Shown here piece by piece: positions 12,801 through 27,800 of a stretch of 64,000 nt of DNA (position 1 is the stretch's first letter; each line of letters begins with the position of its first letter). This DNA is from Anoplopoma fimbria (lineage: Eukaryota; Chordata; Actinopteri; Perciformes; Anoplopomatidae): assembly GCF_027596085.1 (NCBI RefSeq), contig NC_072454.1:25534823-25598822 (forward strand). Direction: 5' to 3'. Both the position numbers and the translations under genes were made by a program. The notes below the pieces were generated by a model that searched no databases, was not told where the DNA came from, and worked only from the letters and a program-made list of their open reading frames with translations.

Positions 12801-15800
12801 TGCACAATATTGTCCTAATAAAATTGAGACATACTTGATATTACTTAAACTGCTTTAAATTTGAAAACAATGACATGTCAATGATGCAATAACATACTCT
12901 ACAAAAATAAAGTAGAAGGCTGGACTGAGCATAGATTTATCGCTAAACACAAGTCAGGGTAACAAATTAACCTTCATAGGGTCTTATACATTTTTCCTGA
13001 CTTGGCATTTCCAAAATCCATATTTTTCTTTTAAAGAAGACATGTAGCTTCAGCTCAGTCTTGATTTATGAGCCAACCATGCTGTGGAGGGGGATCAGGA
13101 ATATGCTGTATTGTAATGCCTAACTGTCTTAAGGTGGAAGCTGGACATAGGTGGGGTCACAACATCCTCTGTTTGACCTCCAGCAGCTGGTGGTTTGATC
13201 AGCTGTATTAACCCATGCCTTTGTTGACTGAAGCCTCTGACTGACTCTACTACCTCTTTTCTTTAACGGGATCAGAAGAAAATCCACCAATGTTTGGTAA
13301 TCAGGTGTTGCCTTAGGAGATGACATAACCTGATTCATTTTCATGAGTAACTTTAGGGCTGGGCGATATGGCCAAAATCTTCTATCCTGATAAAGGTTAT
13401 TTCATATCTCAATAACAATACACATCACAATATAGCATATTTTCTGGTAATTCAATTAATGAATAGTCTATTTTCGTATACTCCTGTGTGAATGAAATAC
13501 TGGACAAATAATAAATACAGAGTATGTTCTCATTTTATAAAGACCTTAATATATATCAACAACTGTACATTCGTTATAATTATGAATAATTATTATTTTG
13601 GGGTTTGCATGGCTTCTCCATTGATTATTTTATTCAACCGTAGCCGCTGTATGTGGTACAACAGATATAATGTTCCTACATAATTAGCCACAAACAAACA
13701 ATGTGTCATTGCATTTCTGTGTACCACAGTCAGTAGATTGTTTAGGGGAAGAAGAAAAAAAAAAAAAGCATGTTGCCGTTAAATGACAGATAGCCTGAAC
13801 TCCATAGTATACGTGCAGTGGAGACCGGCGTGTGGCAAACTTTGGAAAAAGATGGTTTTCTTGTCCATGTCTGACTTACTTAGGAGCTCTTCTAGTTGTG
13901 TTTGAGTCTGAGACCCTTCTCGCATGATAGCAAAACGGTAGTTCTCTCCAGCTTCGCTCCAACATTCAAGGATCATATAATATGTCAGGTGATCACAGAC
14001 ATATTAGCTCCAGAAGGTCCTCAAGGGAAGTGAAATATTGTTCCGATGAAGACAGCTAGACATGTGACAACCATCTAACCAGCCTGCAGATTCCTGGATC
14101 TACATGTAGGCTGGGAAGATGCCTGCTCACAGAGCCAGCAGCCACATGCAGATTTTCCATCCAAGCTCACTGTTCAAACTGATCTCCCAGCCCATCATTT
14201 GGATAGCATCATTAGCTGATATATGAATAATAAGACAAGCTAGAATGAACAGAACCCAGATCATAGGAATTGGGATAAGGCATAGGTTCAGGAAAGAGTT
14301 TTTTTCAGCTTAACAGTTATTCTGAGATGACCTGAACAGCACCATGAGTCCTTTTGAATAAAAGTGTTATTTTATATGCACTATTTTTACTAAGAAGTTC
14401 TTGCACATCAAAAGTTGGACTTAAACAGGCTCTATTATGCTATTTTCCGGGTGCATATTTTTATCTCAAGTTACAGTTACAACATGTTTACATGCGTTAA
14501 TGCTCATAATCTGCCTTGTTTTTCTCATCCTGGCTGTCCTGCAGCACCTCTTCTCACCCTCTCTCTGAAACGCTTCGTTGTAGCACTTGCTCCTCCCACC
14601 AGAAAGCAAAGTCTGCCCTGATTGGTCAGCTAGCCCGCTCTGTTACGATAGGTCAACATTTCACATTTCAAAAAACTCTTCCTCCGGATATTCAGCTGCG
14701 TCTCTCTCTTTTGTTGTTTTAGGGCCAAACTAGCCGGAAGAAGTTTTACATCACTTCCGTAACATTATGAGGTCATAATGTTACGGAAGTGAAGGAGAGA
14801 ATTCAATGGAGCCGTTTCAGGCAGCTCAGGAGTAATTTTATTTTGAAAAGACGCTGACAGGAGCAAAACTGACAATAGAGGGGTAGGTAAAGCATCTAGT
14901 TTTGCAGCTTTGTTCCACGGACTAAGCTGTGTTATGTGCCGTATTGGTGTCCCTGTTGTGATTCATGGTGTGTATGGTGGGACTTGGACCAGACAGGCAC
15001 AGTATTCTGCTACTGAGTATGCAAGGGCGAATGCTTAGCTTCACTGTGTAGGGACTCCCCATTTTGAGCCTACAAGCTTACAAATCCGGTTGTGTCGTGT
15101 CCTTTGCTGCCGTTTCTTTCAGATGCTTCTTGAAGGACAGGGTCCAGTGAAGGGGCACTCCCAGATAAGTGACCTTTGACAGAATCCTGGATACAGCCAA
15201 CATATAAACTGCTCTTTCATGCAAGGCCTACTTGCTATCATGACATTAGAGAAAATGATGCATGATTCATTATGAATAATAAACATGTCAAACCATTCCT
15301 GCTTCAGGACCTCAGAGCTAACCCCCTTCACTTTATCCAGCAGTTGAGAATCAAGATGTTGGGAACTTCTTTCTTGAGGAGGTGCAGTGTTTAATCACTG
15401 ATGAACTGAAACCTAGACTGTACATCTACTAACAGATGAAACCTTACTGTTAATTTCTTATTTACTCCGATTGCCAACACCTGCCTGCTCTAAGCTCATC
15501 CACCGCCACACTCTCGCTCAACGACGTACTGTTACTCTTACACCAAGTTGATATGTGAACATTTGGATTGCACTTAAACCAGGCCGTGGCCATTTTCATT
15601 CATATAGTCATACAGTATATAAGTTGTTTTCTTCATCATCTTCTCTGATCCGCATATGTTGCGTGGGGCGGGGGGCACAGTGTGTGCATGTGAAGCCCAC
15701 AGGGCAAAGTGTTTCCAACCTTGTGGTTGGTTGAGATTGTGTATCATAGAAATATATTTTTAAATCAAAGCCTCTGCGATTTAAAAATTGTATTCTATTA

Positions 15801-18800
15801 CATAACGATGTTGGTCTGAATTTGTTAATTGGTCAGCCATAGTTAAAATTCATATATTGTTCAAAGTATAGGGGCTTTGGGATTTTAATAAAAGTGAGTG
15901 ATGTTCAAAGAAAAGAGTCATCAACGGACACATCATTGCAATTTAATGTATGACTTCTCATTTAAAGGGCAAAACTGTAAATTAGAAATGCACAGAAATC
16001 TGTTACATCACGTATTTCTGACTTAGTTTTACGGGCAATAGGACAAAAACAGGGCATCCGTAACTACAGTGTCACACAAACAAAAATCAATTACTTACCG
16101 ATGTGAAGGCCAGGAGTTCCTCTTCAGTCAGTTTGTGGACAGGGTTATTCTTCTGGAAGTCAGTGCTGCAAGACAACACTCTTGGTCAACAGTATACATT
16201 ATGAAACAAGACTAAGAGTCTACAGCTATGTTAGCAGCTCCGTGAAGCTGTATGCTACAGTCAGCATGCTAACATGATCAAAATGCCAATGCTGAACACT
16301 GATATTTAGCAGGTATAATGTTTGCCATGTTCAACATTTAGCATGTTAGCATGCTAACATTTGCTAATTCCTAATAAACACAAAGTACAGCTGAGACCAA
16401 GGGGGCTTTCATTAAAATTGCATGTAGACTATTTGTTCCCAATTAAAGTATTTGGCCAATGGATGTTTATTGCAAAAAAATTATTTTTACAAGATAACAT
16501 TTGAATACATCCACAACGTTGTACTTTACCTTGGCCCAACACCCATTTTTACTATTTAGAGCTTGAACGTAGTAAAATGTAACTAAATGGACCCTCCGTA
16601 CATCAACTGTTAGCTCTATTATTAGCAGGACTGTGCTAAGCAGAGACCCTGTGATGTTGGCAGAAGAGCCGTTCACTGCGATTAATCTGAGCAGCATGCA
16701 CGGTCATGAATTTCATTATAATAGGTCTATGTGTATGATTATGTTGTATGCTGTTAGCTCAGTTATTTAGCCAAGAGAACTGTGCTGCCAACCGCTGGTA
16801 AGAGGAGAGCCAAGTTAACTTTAAATAACGTAGCAAAGGAACTGTACAGATCACGGATCGACAATTGTTCGTTTCATCACTACTTTTAAAGCACGTCTGG
16901 TTCTGGCTAAGATATATAGCAGAAATGTTGACCCTGAGTGAAACAGCTGGCAGCCTTATATCCTCGGTTGGGGCCCTTCTGGCTGTTAAATAGACATGAC
17001 TCAAAACTAAAGATGACTTTTTTTTTGCGATCAGGGCCCCTCGACATTGGAATAAACCTGCCTGAGGAGATAAGGCTTGCAACATCAGTGATGCTATAAA
17101 TCACATCTTTAAACAGATTTGTAAAGATTGGCTTTTATGTGATGTCTTTTTTAAAATTTGTTATGATTTTTTTAATCATATTATGTCAGCAGAATAATTA
17201 CAGAATTTAAGTTTTTAATAATCATCAATTAATAAATATAATTTAAAAAAATCTGCAAAAAAAGAATATTTTCTTAGAAGTGCGTTACGATGAAATATAT
17301 TAAGCCTTGATGGAATCATTGTTGAAGTATATCGTTAAATTTAAGAGCATGTGCTGCCAGAAAGTCAGGCTTTGTCTTAAAGAGGTTGACTTCCTTCCAG
17401 ATTTAAGGATTTGGATTACAGGGACATTATGTGCATAACCAGTCTATCTTTCAATTATTTTTTAACAAAGTATTAAAATTCCGGCAGCTTTATTACAATA
17501 CAAGCAGTTTACTAAGTCCTTTTCATACCATTCACACTTTACACCCCTTAACACCATAGTGTATATAAGAAGGGGATGTAGTCATATGAGGAGCCGTATA
17601 GGCCATTATTCAAATTACCTTGCACATACATATGAAATGGCCCCCACATTCTTAACTGAATCTCTTACACATACATAAAAAGGTCTTACATATGCTTTAT
17701 GTGTGTAAGAGGTTTAATAGTGAATGCGAGAAAAGTTTTTGAGTTTGCGAGAGAATTTTTTTTGTGTATGTGAGCATAAACGCAGTATGTAAGAGCTTTT
17801 TATGTGTGTGTAAGATACTCAGTTAAGAATGTGGGAGGCAATTTATAAGTAATTTTGAATAATGGCCTATACGGCTCCTCATATAGTCACCGTGACATAG
17901 ACCATTGGTTTGTGGAGTATGGTTTTGAAGCCTTGAGTTCAGCATTTTGGCCGTCGCCATCATGATTTTAAGTAATACAAGTGACAGCAGAGGATGGAAC
18001 TAAGTTCAACTGAACATTGAATAAGTTGTTTTTTGCCATCAAAATGTAACGATTAACTTTCATGAACTTCAAACACACTGTGAAAAGGGTAAAAGTTCTA
18101 AGACAAAAACATGGACAACTCCAAGACAGGTAGCCAGGTCCTATAGAATACCTTGTTTTATCGTCTATTTTATTCTAAATGGGACCATAATTAAAAGTTT
18201 TTACAATAATGCTATATTGCAGAAGACTTAAAATTATTTTTTACAATGTTTACTAAGGTATGGGGTCTTTTTGTTATAGACTTCTATACAACCAGTCTTC
18301 CTTTTGCAACCAGAAGAGTCGCACTTCTGCATTGGCATTACTTTTTAGAAAGAAAGGTTGCCAACTACTAAACATTCAATCCTCCAGGCAGTGCATCAGA
18401 AGGAGACAGTAGACAGATGGCTAAAGGGGCCTAAAGATGCAGCTGTAGAAGGGAATTCTGAAGGTTTCACTCTTGTATAGTCCAATATGGAGGTGTTCTA
18501 CATGGATATGTTTATAAATCCAATAATAAGAGGGATAGCCTGTATGGGAGGAAAGATAACATTCTGACCATCTTACTGAAAGTGTATGAATCTATACGTG
18601 TGTGTTTGTTAGTGTGGGAAGCAACTCTTGACACACCTTGCAAAGGGGCATACAGTGCCATAATTAGTCTCTAATATGATAAACTGCAAATCTGGACAAA
18701 CCCAACCAATTTAATTCCACGTTAAAGCTTTACTGTGGTTACATTCCTTTTCATTGCATGAGACTAGAGACTTAAATTAACCTCTACTTTTACTCTGTCG

Positions 18801-21800
18801 TGAACTTGGGATACGTTAAAATTCAATAAATAAATCACATAGTTTGCTGAAGAAGATTGATTCCAATAATTTGTTTTGAATTGATTTACTACACTGACCA
18901 TAAAAGCCAGCCAGTGATTGTCATGTATCTGTATTAGCTGAAGATTTCAGAGAACTATCTGATAAAGAGCGTTGGGGCCTGTAGGCGAAAGTTAGAGTGA
19001 GATACACGTGGGGTCCTTCTCATTTCCCAATTTTGTGCCACCTCGATTAGATTCCTCGCTCCTCCAGTTTGTGACCTGGAAATCGATGTCAACACTCCAT
19101 CTTGAAGGACATTCTAATTCCTAAAATGTATGTCAAGGAGCCAGGAGCGAGGATTGAGGATCGAGGAGGCTTGCCGGAGAAGCTATGAGAGAGGAAACAC
19201 AGGTGTATCCTTTAAACATATAAAAGAGGCGTGAGACACAGCTGAAATTATCTCAAACCCCGGCTGGACTCTACAAATGTAACAGTCAAAATACCATTAT
19301 CAGTTAATAAGTGTACGTCTCCTGTAAACATCACAGTTGCATACAAGCCTACCCTGTGTATCAACGAAGTGATACGTACTATGGGCTTTTTTTCTTCTTG
19401 GATCCAGTAATAAGAATGGAGTATTTATTTAACTTTCTGCAGTAATCTGTTGTTTTTAATCTCGGGAAGACTCAAGATGTACAAGAGAATCATCTTTGAC
19501 AATTTCTTGGTGTGCAAATCCACCATTAATTTAAACAGCCCTGATGCTTATCAATCATCTCCTAGCAATCTCAGTGACTGCTCCATTGACATTCACTGGA
19601 CCTTAAAAGGCCCTGCAGAGGAGGTACTTGTTTAACCAAGAGCTGCTGATTTAATTCTACACTGCAATCATCCAGTCTGTTCTCTGCACACCAATCACTA
19701 TGTGGTTTTGAACAGCCACCAAAAAGGACAGGAACATACTAGAAGAGACATTCAGGACTGCAGAGGAGATTATTGGTGCCAGCCTGCCCTTTACCCAGGA
19801 TTTATACACCCCCAGGTTCAGGAAACATGCAGGTAACATAACTGCAGGCCCTTCAACGAATGTTCCAGCTTCTCCTCTCTGGTAGACTCTACTGAATCCT
19901 GTACGCCAAAATAACCAGACGCAATAACAGTTTCTTCCTGAAGGCCATCAGCCTGATGATACTACTACTATTGCCCCTGCTGCTGCTGGTTAATCATAGG
20001 TTGCCATTGTGATGGCAACTTCAAAGTGACAACTCGCTCAAATAGGTCTTTCCATAGAGGTTAAACTGAGGTGCACCATAACACCTATCTCTTAGATATT
20101 TTTGCATGAGGAGTTAGGACCACAAATTTGTGTGTAGAGTCAAAAATGTGAGCGTGGAAGGAAGGTAAGAAAACTGGAACACATTGTTCTCCTACAGATT
20201 CCATTGGTCTGATTCAAAATTCCTGCCAATGGGGCAGTTGCTCTCACTTTTAGGCTGTTATGGTCAAATGTGCAAGTCCGTTGTCTGAAACCAGCACAAG
20301 ATTTGCCACGATTTGAGCCAAAACGATGTATTAAGAGTAAAAAGGATCTGAACCGTATGTCTGATGACAAAAAGTAAACACAATCTGACTGTGAAACAAA
20401 TAACCAATGACTAAATAATCATACAGTGAATGGCTATGTGTTATGACCATTTAAAAAGGGTTAACATGTTTTTCAAGATGTTGTGAACTCGGTGTGTGAA
20501 ATAAGGGCAAAAGGACATTTCTGAAGGCTTTGAAGGCCTAATGTGAGAGGCAAGGAATAAACTCAAGTCCTTTTTTTTCGTTTTTTGTGTTGTTTTTTAA
20601 AAAACATTTTTGGGGGCAATTTGATTGAGTGATAGTGATAGCTTGGTGAAAGACAAGGCAGGCAGGGGAGAAAGAGCAGGGATGACATGCAGAAAAGGGA
20701 CCCGGCTGGAATCGAACCAGGATGGCTGCGGTAAGGACTTAGCCTTGATCCATGGGTCGTTCTAAAGGATGGGCTACTAGGGTGCCCTGACCCCCAATTT
20801 TTTGTAAGACCATCTTCAGTTTTTCCTGTAGTTCAGGTTCACAACTGGTAGATTAGCATGATATAGAAGGACTTTCCTTGTGATGAACTGAACATATACA
20901 GTCTTTATTTTCAAAATGTATTTTTTAAACACAACTGTGATTTAAACTGAGATCCAGAAAGACATAGAAGACTTACCAGAGCCCCAGAATGACGCCCTGC
21001 TCTTCAGCGCTGAGGTCAGGTAGCTCATACTGATCTGGCTCCGCTAAACTGATGTTATCTAGCCGGGTTTCATCACCCAGACTGTAGTCCTGTAAGCACA
21101 TGGAGACACACAGTCAGATTTGAACATGCATGCTGCAGCCATAAACCACTGCACAAGAAAATAACTAAGAGCGGCAAAGTTGGCGGGAATTCGTTTTCAG
21201 ATCAAGAATTACATATTTTTGAGTGACTGCATGCAGCCACAACCATTAAAAGACATACAGCTTTAAGGTTGAATTCCTAATACATGTTGCGGCTTAGAGG
21301 GTGTTTTCTAGAAAATGGGTGATGGTTAGTGGTTGGCTCATTTTTCATCTCACTTTTACTGATAACTTTCACTAGTGATACATTTTAAAAATTGCTACTA
21401 ACTGAAGCAACTAGCTTTACAAAGAAGCACTACATACAAGATACCAAGTAACAATGTTTTAACTGTGTTATAATTTACAGTGGGCTGCACGGTGGTGTAG
21501 TGGTTAGCACTGTCGCCTCACAGCAAGAGGGGCCTGGGTTCGTCTCATACCTGCCAATATAACACATTCTCTAGTGTCCATGTACTTGCATAATAAGAGA
21601 ATCTATTCACCTTTTTGATAAACTAATGTGTCTTCAGGTGGTATTGTGCAAATTTTTCAATTACCAGTAGAAACAGGAATAGGGTTCATGAAACCAGAGT
21701 TTTCCGTGCAATATGTGACTTTTAGGTCAATCTGTCACTTTTGAAAGAACGGTCACTGGTTTGGTTTCATTTTAGCATTTATTTATCAGCTATTCGTTTA

Positions 21801-24800
21801 TTTTAAACAGGGGAGGTTTGTATTGTTCACCGTACTTCTAGCAAACCGCCACATGAACAACTCTCTTGTTTCTGTGTCCAGCACCATTTATCACTGCACA
21901 GCACAGTTGGACACGTCCCTGCTTAAATCACCCACTGTATATGAAGGAAGGTTTGTTGAAACAGAGCTCAACATTCAGTCATCTGAACAAAAGAAGGTTC
22001 AAAGCGGTAAATTAAGTATCAAAAACACAAAGTTGAAAGAAGACAACAGAAGCACATACCTTGGGCAGGCTGGCCTTAGGAGTGGGGGTGGGACTGGTCT
22101 CATCATCCAAACAGCCAGGCTGGTCCTGCTTTCTCTTGACCTCAAGAATGAGCTGAGCCAAGTACTTTTGCTGGAAATGGGTCCGTTTGCCAAGAGCACC
22201 TTTATTAACCAGATACAGTCAGTGGTTACATACAATCGATATGATCAATATTGGCTCACGCCGGGTTCCACTATATGCAGAAGCACCCGATCCATCATGG
22301 AAGATGGTGATCTGGCCACAGAGCTCCACACCGCTGCGTCCTGCGTGAACTACCCAACTGGTTAACATTTGGCGGTTAAGGACAGGGTCAGTGCTTCTCA
22401 AACAATGGCGGCACTTCTGCATCCAGTGTGAACCCGGCATTAGAAGGATTATTAGCAGGTATGAAAACATCTTCTTGTGCGTTTTAATAATTATTCACGT
22501 CCAACAGATGATGCTGTACTTTACGTACCAGCCATGTTGATATTCAGCCCTGAGAGCTCCTGGGCCTTCTTGATGTGTTCCTTGGCTGGCTGGTAATCAT
22601 AGTAGGTCAGACTGGTGTAGACACACTCCAGGTGAAAATGGATAGCCAAGTTTCTCTGCTTCAGCAACAGAGACTGGCATTTCAGCACTGTGAAAGAGGA
22701 CAGAGTAGAATTCATGTTTTTCATCACAATGGACAAAAAGTCATCATCGTTTGCAACACTCAGCAATGATAGCGCCGTTCTAGGGATGGATATGCTGGTT
22801 GTGGGGTCACCACTTTGGATCCACAATGAAATGTCTCAACAACTATTAGGGATTACTATGAAGATTGTACACACAAATTGTCATGTTCTTCAGAGGATGA
22901 ATCAGAAGACTGCACTCCAACAAACACACCTTCTGCCTTTAATCAATACACTTAAGCAAGCAAAGCCGCAGAGATGGGAAATAGATAAATAATTACACAA
23001 ACGTCTGAAGTGTCCCCTGATGACGCAAAACTCAACATCTGCTGTAGGTGACAGCATCAAAACAAAGACTCATGTAAATCCCAATGATTATGACGTATCA
23101 TCTAGCCTAACATTAATCCATGCCTCATGTTATATAGGTTATTAAGATCATTCAGTGGACAGCGCCTGGTGCTGAAATAAAGTCTAATAAACTTACTAGT
23201 TGAGGGCTGCAGCTATCAAATAATTATAAAAACAGTTTAATACAGCTTATTCCATCGATTAATGGAAAAATAAATACTGTGCTTTTTTAGAAAAAACTAC
23301 ATTTTCTATTTGACCTCAGCCATGGTTGACCCCAGCCCAGAACGATTCATCTGATCTGATCAAATCATATGGCCACAAAACCCACTAGGCAACCGAAGGC
23401 AGTGTTCTGGCCGATATCAGCTCTGCCCTTCATTCATGTGAATGGTGCCGGTCAGGTGGCGGTAAAGGAGTGCCAATGCAGAAGCAGGGTCACCCTGCAA
23501 ACTAGTTCAACCAGATTCAACTTTAGCAGCAGTACAGCACATTGTCATTGCCTCACCAACACCTGACGCTACACACCCCCACCAACACATCCGTATGAAC
23601 ATCCCAGTTCACATAGACTCAAACCCTCAAGCTGCAATTCACTGTGATTGGAACACCCAAATAGCATGCAGTGGAGCAGATTGTCCCAGTAAACGGCTAT
23701 CATTCGCTCAGGGAATGAATGACTGAACAAGAGAGTGAATGGAAACACATTAAACATGTGAGATGTGGGACGAGGAAAAAGCAATCCGGAGCCCAACTCA
23801 TTATTCCTCTGCTTTCAAACACAAAGCAGACCAGGATAAAACAATTACTGAAGCAACTGGCATAAATGGGCATATAGCCAAGTTGGAACTAATTGCAACA
23901 CTCAACACACAGGTTGTGTTTTTTTTAATCATTTTATTTATTTGTTATTATCAATTTCATAGCATTAGAGATGCTCTTTAGTTTTTATTGCCTGTTGTGT
24001 CCTGTTACCCTTTGTGAAAGTGTGCAGTGTAATACACAGGTGTTTGAAATGTTCCTTAATGTTATAGTGACTATACTTAGCAAATGTTGTGAGAGGGCAA
24101 AATGCTGCTTCAATCCCCAACAGTGTCTGTCTTTGACCATGACACAGTCATGGTAAGCACCAAACCGCAACTTCTGTGTGCCATTTCACTCCTAGTGTAT
24201 CGATGTTCACATTATAGTGTTCACAAACCTTTGTCAATGCTGCTCTGGGCCAATTGTAAGAGCTGTGGAGAGCGGGCCTCCAGGATTTGCTGGTGCAGGC
24301 TGACATAGCGCAGGGTCCACCATGGCAGGAGCTAAACATGCACATAAACAAAAACGAGAAAAGAAACACATTACAAGAAAATGCAGCTTGGGGCCACTTT
24401 TAACACAAATAAAACTAACATCCAGAGTTCTGCATGCTGGAGCCAAGTGCTGACCACACACTAAAAACAGCCAACTCCATTGCTTTTTGGGTCTGACCAA
24501 AACACAAAGCGGCAGGGAGAGAAAATATGAATGTCTTGCGGCCATGCAAGTGCTATATTTCCTCTTACACCAAAACCCCCTTACCCCCTGTACCCTCGTG
24601 TTCTTGTTCTGCACTGGTAGAGTGGAAGTGAACCATGTACAAATCATATTTGTGTGTCAGGGAGGATATCTCCCGCCTCATTTCCAATGCAAGATGACCC
24701 CATCCTCTGCTGGGTGGTTACATGGAGGTTTAATTGTCCGTCTCACTGACTCAATATCCACCCGCACGCACACACACACGCACACACTCTAACTGAGCAT

Positions 24801-27800
24801 GTTCACACAAACATTCATCATGTAAGCAGCACACACATGTTTATCTCTCTCCTGACTGGCACAACTTCTCCGTCTCCCTCCATAGTTTCTGCTGTAACAT
24901 GGGCTAAGAGCGTGTTTACCCTCGTTTAGATTTTGGATGTTTATATATAGTACTGTATGCAAATGGGAAAAAGGAGCCAAGAAACTGAGCTTGTTAAGTG
25001 GCTCTTCTTTAATAACCTGTCTGCTGGAAACTCAGTAAGAGACAATGAGCCTCTATGACGACAGAGATACTGCCAAATTGATATATTAAATCAAACAACT
25101 CTTTTCTGGTTATTTACAAGCTAGTTATTTCTATTTTCTAAATGTGCTCAAGAATTCACATGAGTTATATACCTAGTAATTCAAACAAAGCATGAATTCA
25201 AAGACCTGTAACATTCTGATATCACCACGCCAATGCCAACACATCATCTAAAGACAGCCAGCTTGGTGTTTTGCAACTGTTAGCTCGTTATTTTTCCCTC
25301 AGATGCAGCGACATGAAAAAGATCTGTTTTGTAAAGAAAAATGTTACAACCAAGCAGCGACCTCTATGCTGGGAAATGAAGCCAGTGCAGAAGTGCCAAA
25401 AACTAAATGGCCACTTTACGATGGTTCCAAATTCAAGTCAAACCCCATTGACCCCATTGTTAAAATGACCTGGAAATTGTCTTAACATCAGAAGTGGGAC
25501 TTAAGTTACAAAAGATTGAGAAGCCCTGCTTTATTGTACCTTTAACCTGTGATGTCACAAGGTGAAAAGTCTGGAGGGTTTTTTTCAGTCAGACTTAAAC
25601 ACTGCTCCAATTAATTTCCAATCTGTAGTTAGTTTATCAATTATAGCCTTCTGAAAAGAAGCTGCAATGCTTCTGGGAAAAAAGCTTAGCCACATAAGAC
25701 AACATAAATGATCATCCTAAAAGGGCCACTATGATCATTTAGTGACTGATGTCTCTGCAGTGTTTGAAAGATCAGTTGTAATTTCTTTTGACAACGTTAG
25801 GATAACAGGTCTCTGTTGACTGCATCTCACGTCCAATTGAGTTGAGAGCTCAGAAATTATTTTAAAACCAGTACCCAAAAGGGCTTGTGATGTCAGTAAG
25901 AATATACATATACAATACACTAAACAGCCTAAACAGGCTAGGCTTGCCGGATGAGGTTAGAAGCACATGCACAGATAGATACTTTGGCATTATAAAAGCT
26001 CAGATGTTATTTTAGGGCCAGAGTTAACATTAAGCAAAGATTATGAATAAGGAAGGGGTGGTTGTGACAGGAGGACAGTCTTACCTGGAGGCTTTCCATC
26101 TTGGAAGAGCACTTGGTGAGAATAACCCTGGCCAGCAGGAGGAGGAAGGGGTTGGCCACCAGGCTGTACACAGACTCCCCATCCAGGAGCAGGCTGGAGT
26201 GGATGGCCTCAACCAGGGTCTGGGACTGCCGTCAAAAATATGCAAATTAGTTTAATCGTCTCTAATAAAAGGTCTGTAACTACAGCTGTTGAAGAGTTAT
26301 GAAAATGATGGTTAAAATAAATGATTTTGCCTCTGCCAGGGAAGGATCCTTCAAGCAGCCTGGAGAGGCACACCATTCAAACACACTTTAGTGAAGAGTT
26401 TATGTACTGAAAGCTTGCTTATTTATACACACCGTTGCACACTCAAATAGTAAAGCCCAGAAGCAATTAAACATGTCTACCTTTGAATACAGTGACTTAT
26501 GCACTACAGTTATTCATCCATTGTCAGCTGTTTATCCAGATCTGAGTCATAAGCAGAGTGGCCATGATATCCAGTCACCCAGAGCAGGCTCTGTACCCCA
26601 TTCACATCCTCCAGCTCTCACTGGAGGATTCAAAGGTGTTCTGAGATAAGATGGGATATGTGATCCCTCCAGGGTGTTCAGGGTCTGACCCAGGTTCTCA
26701 ACTCAGGTGACCATGCCAAGTATACCTGCACACGCAGGCAAAAACTAGTTTCAGCTGCTTGTATTCATCATTTTATCCCTTCTTTCACTAGCAAAATCCA
26801 ACTCTCATAAATGAAAGTTGGAAGGCAGATCGACCGGTAAATCAAAAACTTTGTCTCAAGGATTAGCATCCTCTTCACCACAACAAGACAGTACAATAGT
26901 TCTTCTCACAGCAGACATTTAGACTTGTTATAGTAGGAAAACACAGATGTTAACTGTGGCTCTATTAATACCTGTTAATAATAATAATTAAGCCTTTATT
27001 AGTCCCACAATGGGGAAATTATTTCTCTGCATTTAACCATCCCGGAGGAGCAGTGGGCTGCAATGAAGCGCCCGGGGAGCAACTTGGGGTTAGGTGTCTT
27101 GCTCAAGGACACCTCGGCATGTTGCCGGTAGAGGGGTTTGAACCACCAACCTTGTGGTTACGGGACAAGCGCTCTACCTCATGTGCCACAGCCGCCCCAA
27201 CGACCAAACAATGTTGGTTTTACAACAAACAATGTTGGTGTTAATCAGTTGTGTGTTCTTCTGTACAGGCAGTACTTCTCACATTGCACAAAGTAATTAT
27301 ACTCATTGTGAATTGAAAAATACTGATGAGTACAGCTTTAAAAAGAGTTTTTGGATCAGAAAACCAAAACATCGGGCTGAAACATATGTTAGACGCTTTA
27401 GCTAGCCACTGATCGGGAGGTGGTCATTTCATTATCAATATTTAAATATTGATCAGTGCAGCTATCAAATTAATGTTTAAAGTAAAACAAACCAAAGTTT
27501 CCTCTTGATAGTTTGCTCTTTCTAACATCCAGCATTAAGCCCGAGGGCACCTTAAACACTTTCAAATTGTGCACATGTTGTGTCTAGCTATAAAATCTGT
27601 ATTTGATAATTACATAGCGATAGTTTTAATGAGCATAACTTATCGGACATGTGCATAAACACATTTGCATATGCTACTGAATTTGTTTTCCAATTTTTGG
27701 CATTTCTGCTGTGCATTCCAATGTCACAGCAAATACTGTACAAACAGAGAAATGTACATCCTCTGTGCCAGGACCCTCACATCAGAAAAACTTAAAACCT

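Noticed and set aside
20708..20718. Possible tRNA gene (GGTTCGATTCC B box)
   Set aside because: No A box in correct register and no cloverleaf; the surrounding sequence is a SINE body.
21823..22365. 180-codon plus-strand open frame, the longest in the window
   Set aside because: It overlaps TTC27 exon 7 on the opposite strand and has no recognisable domain. The exon on the minus strand explains the openness.
24234..24647. 137-codon minus-strand frame near TTC27 exon 5
   Set aside because: It reads exon 5 in the wrong frame and continues into the intron; the true frame gives the conserved PWWTLR block.
27050..27198. Possible tRNA gene on the minus strand
   Set aside because: The tRNA-like head is diverged and fused to a retroposon body and AATAAAG tail; it is a SINE.
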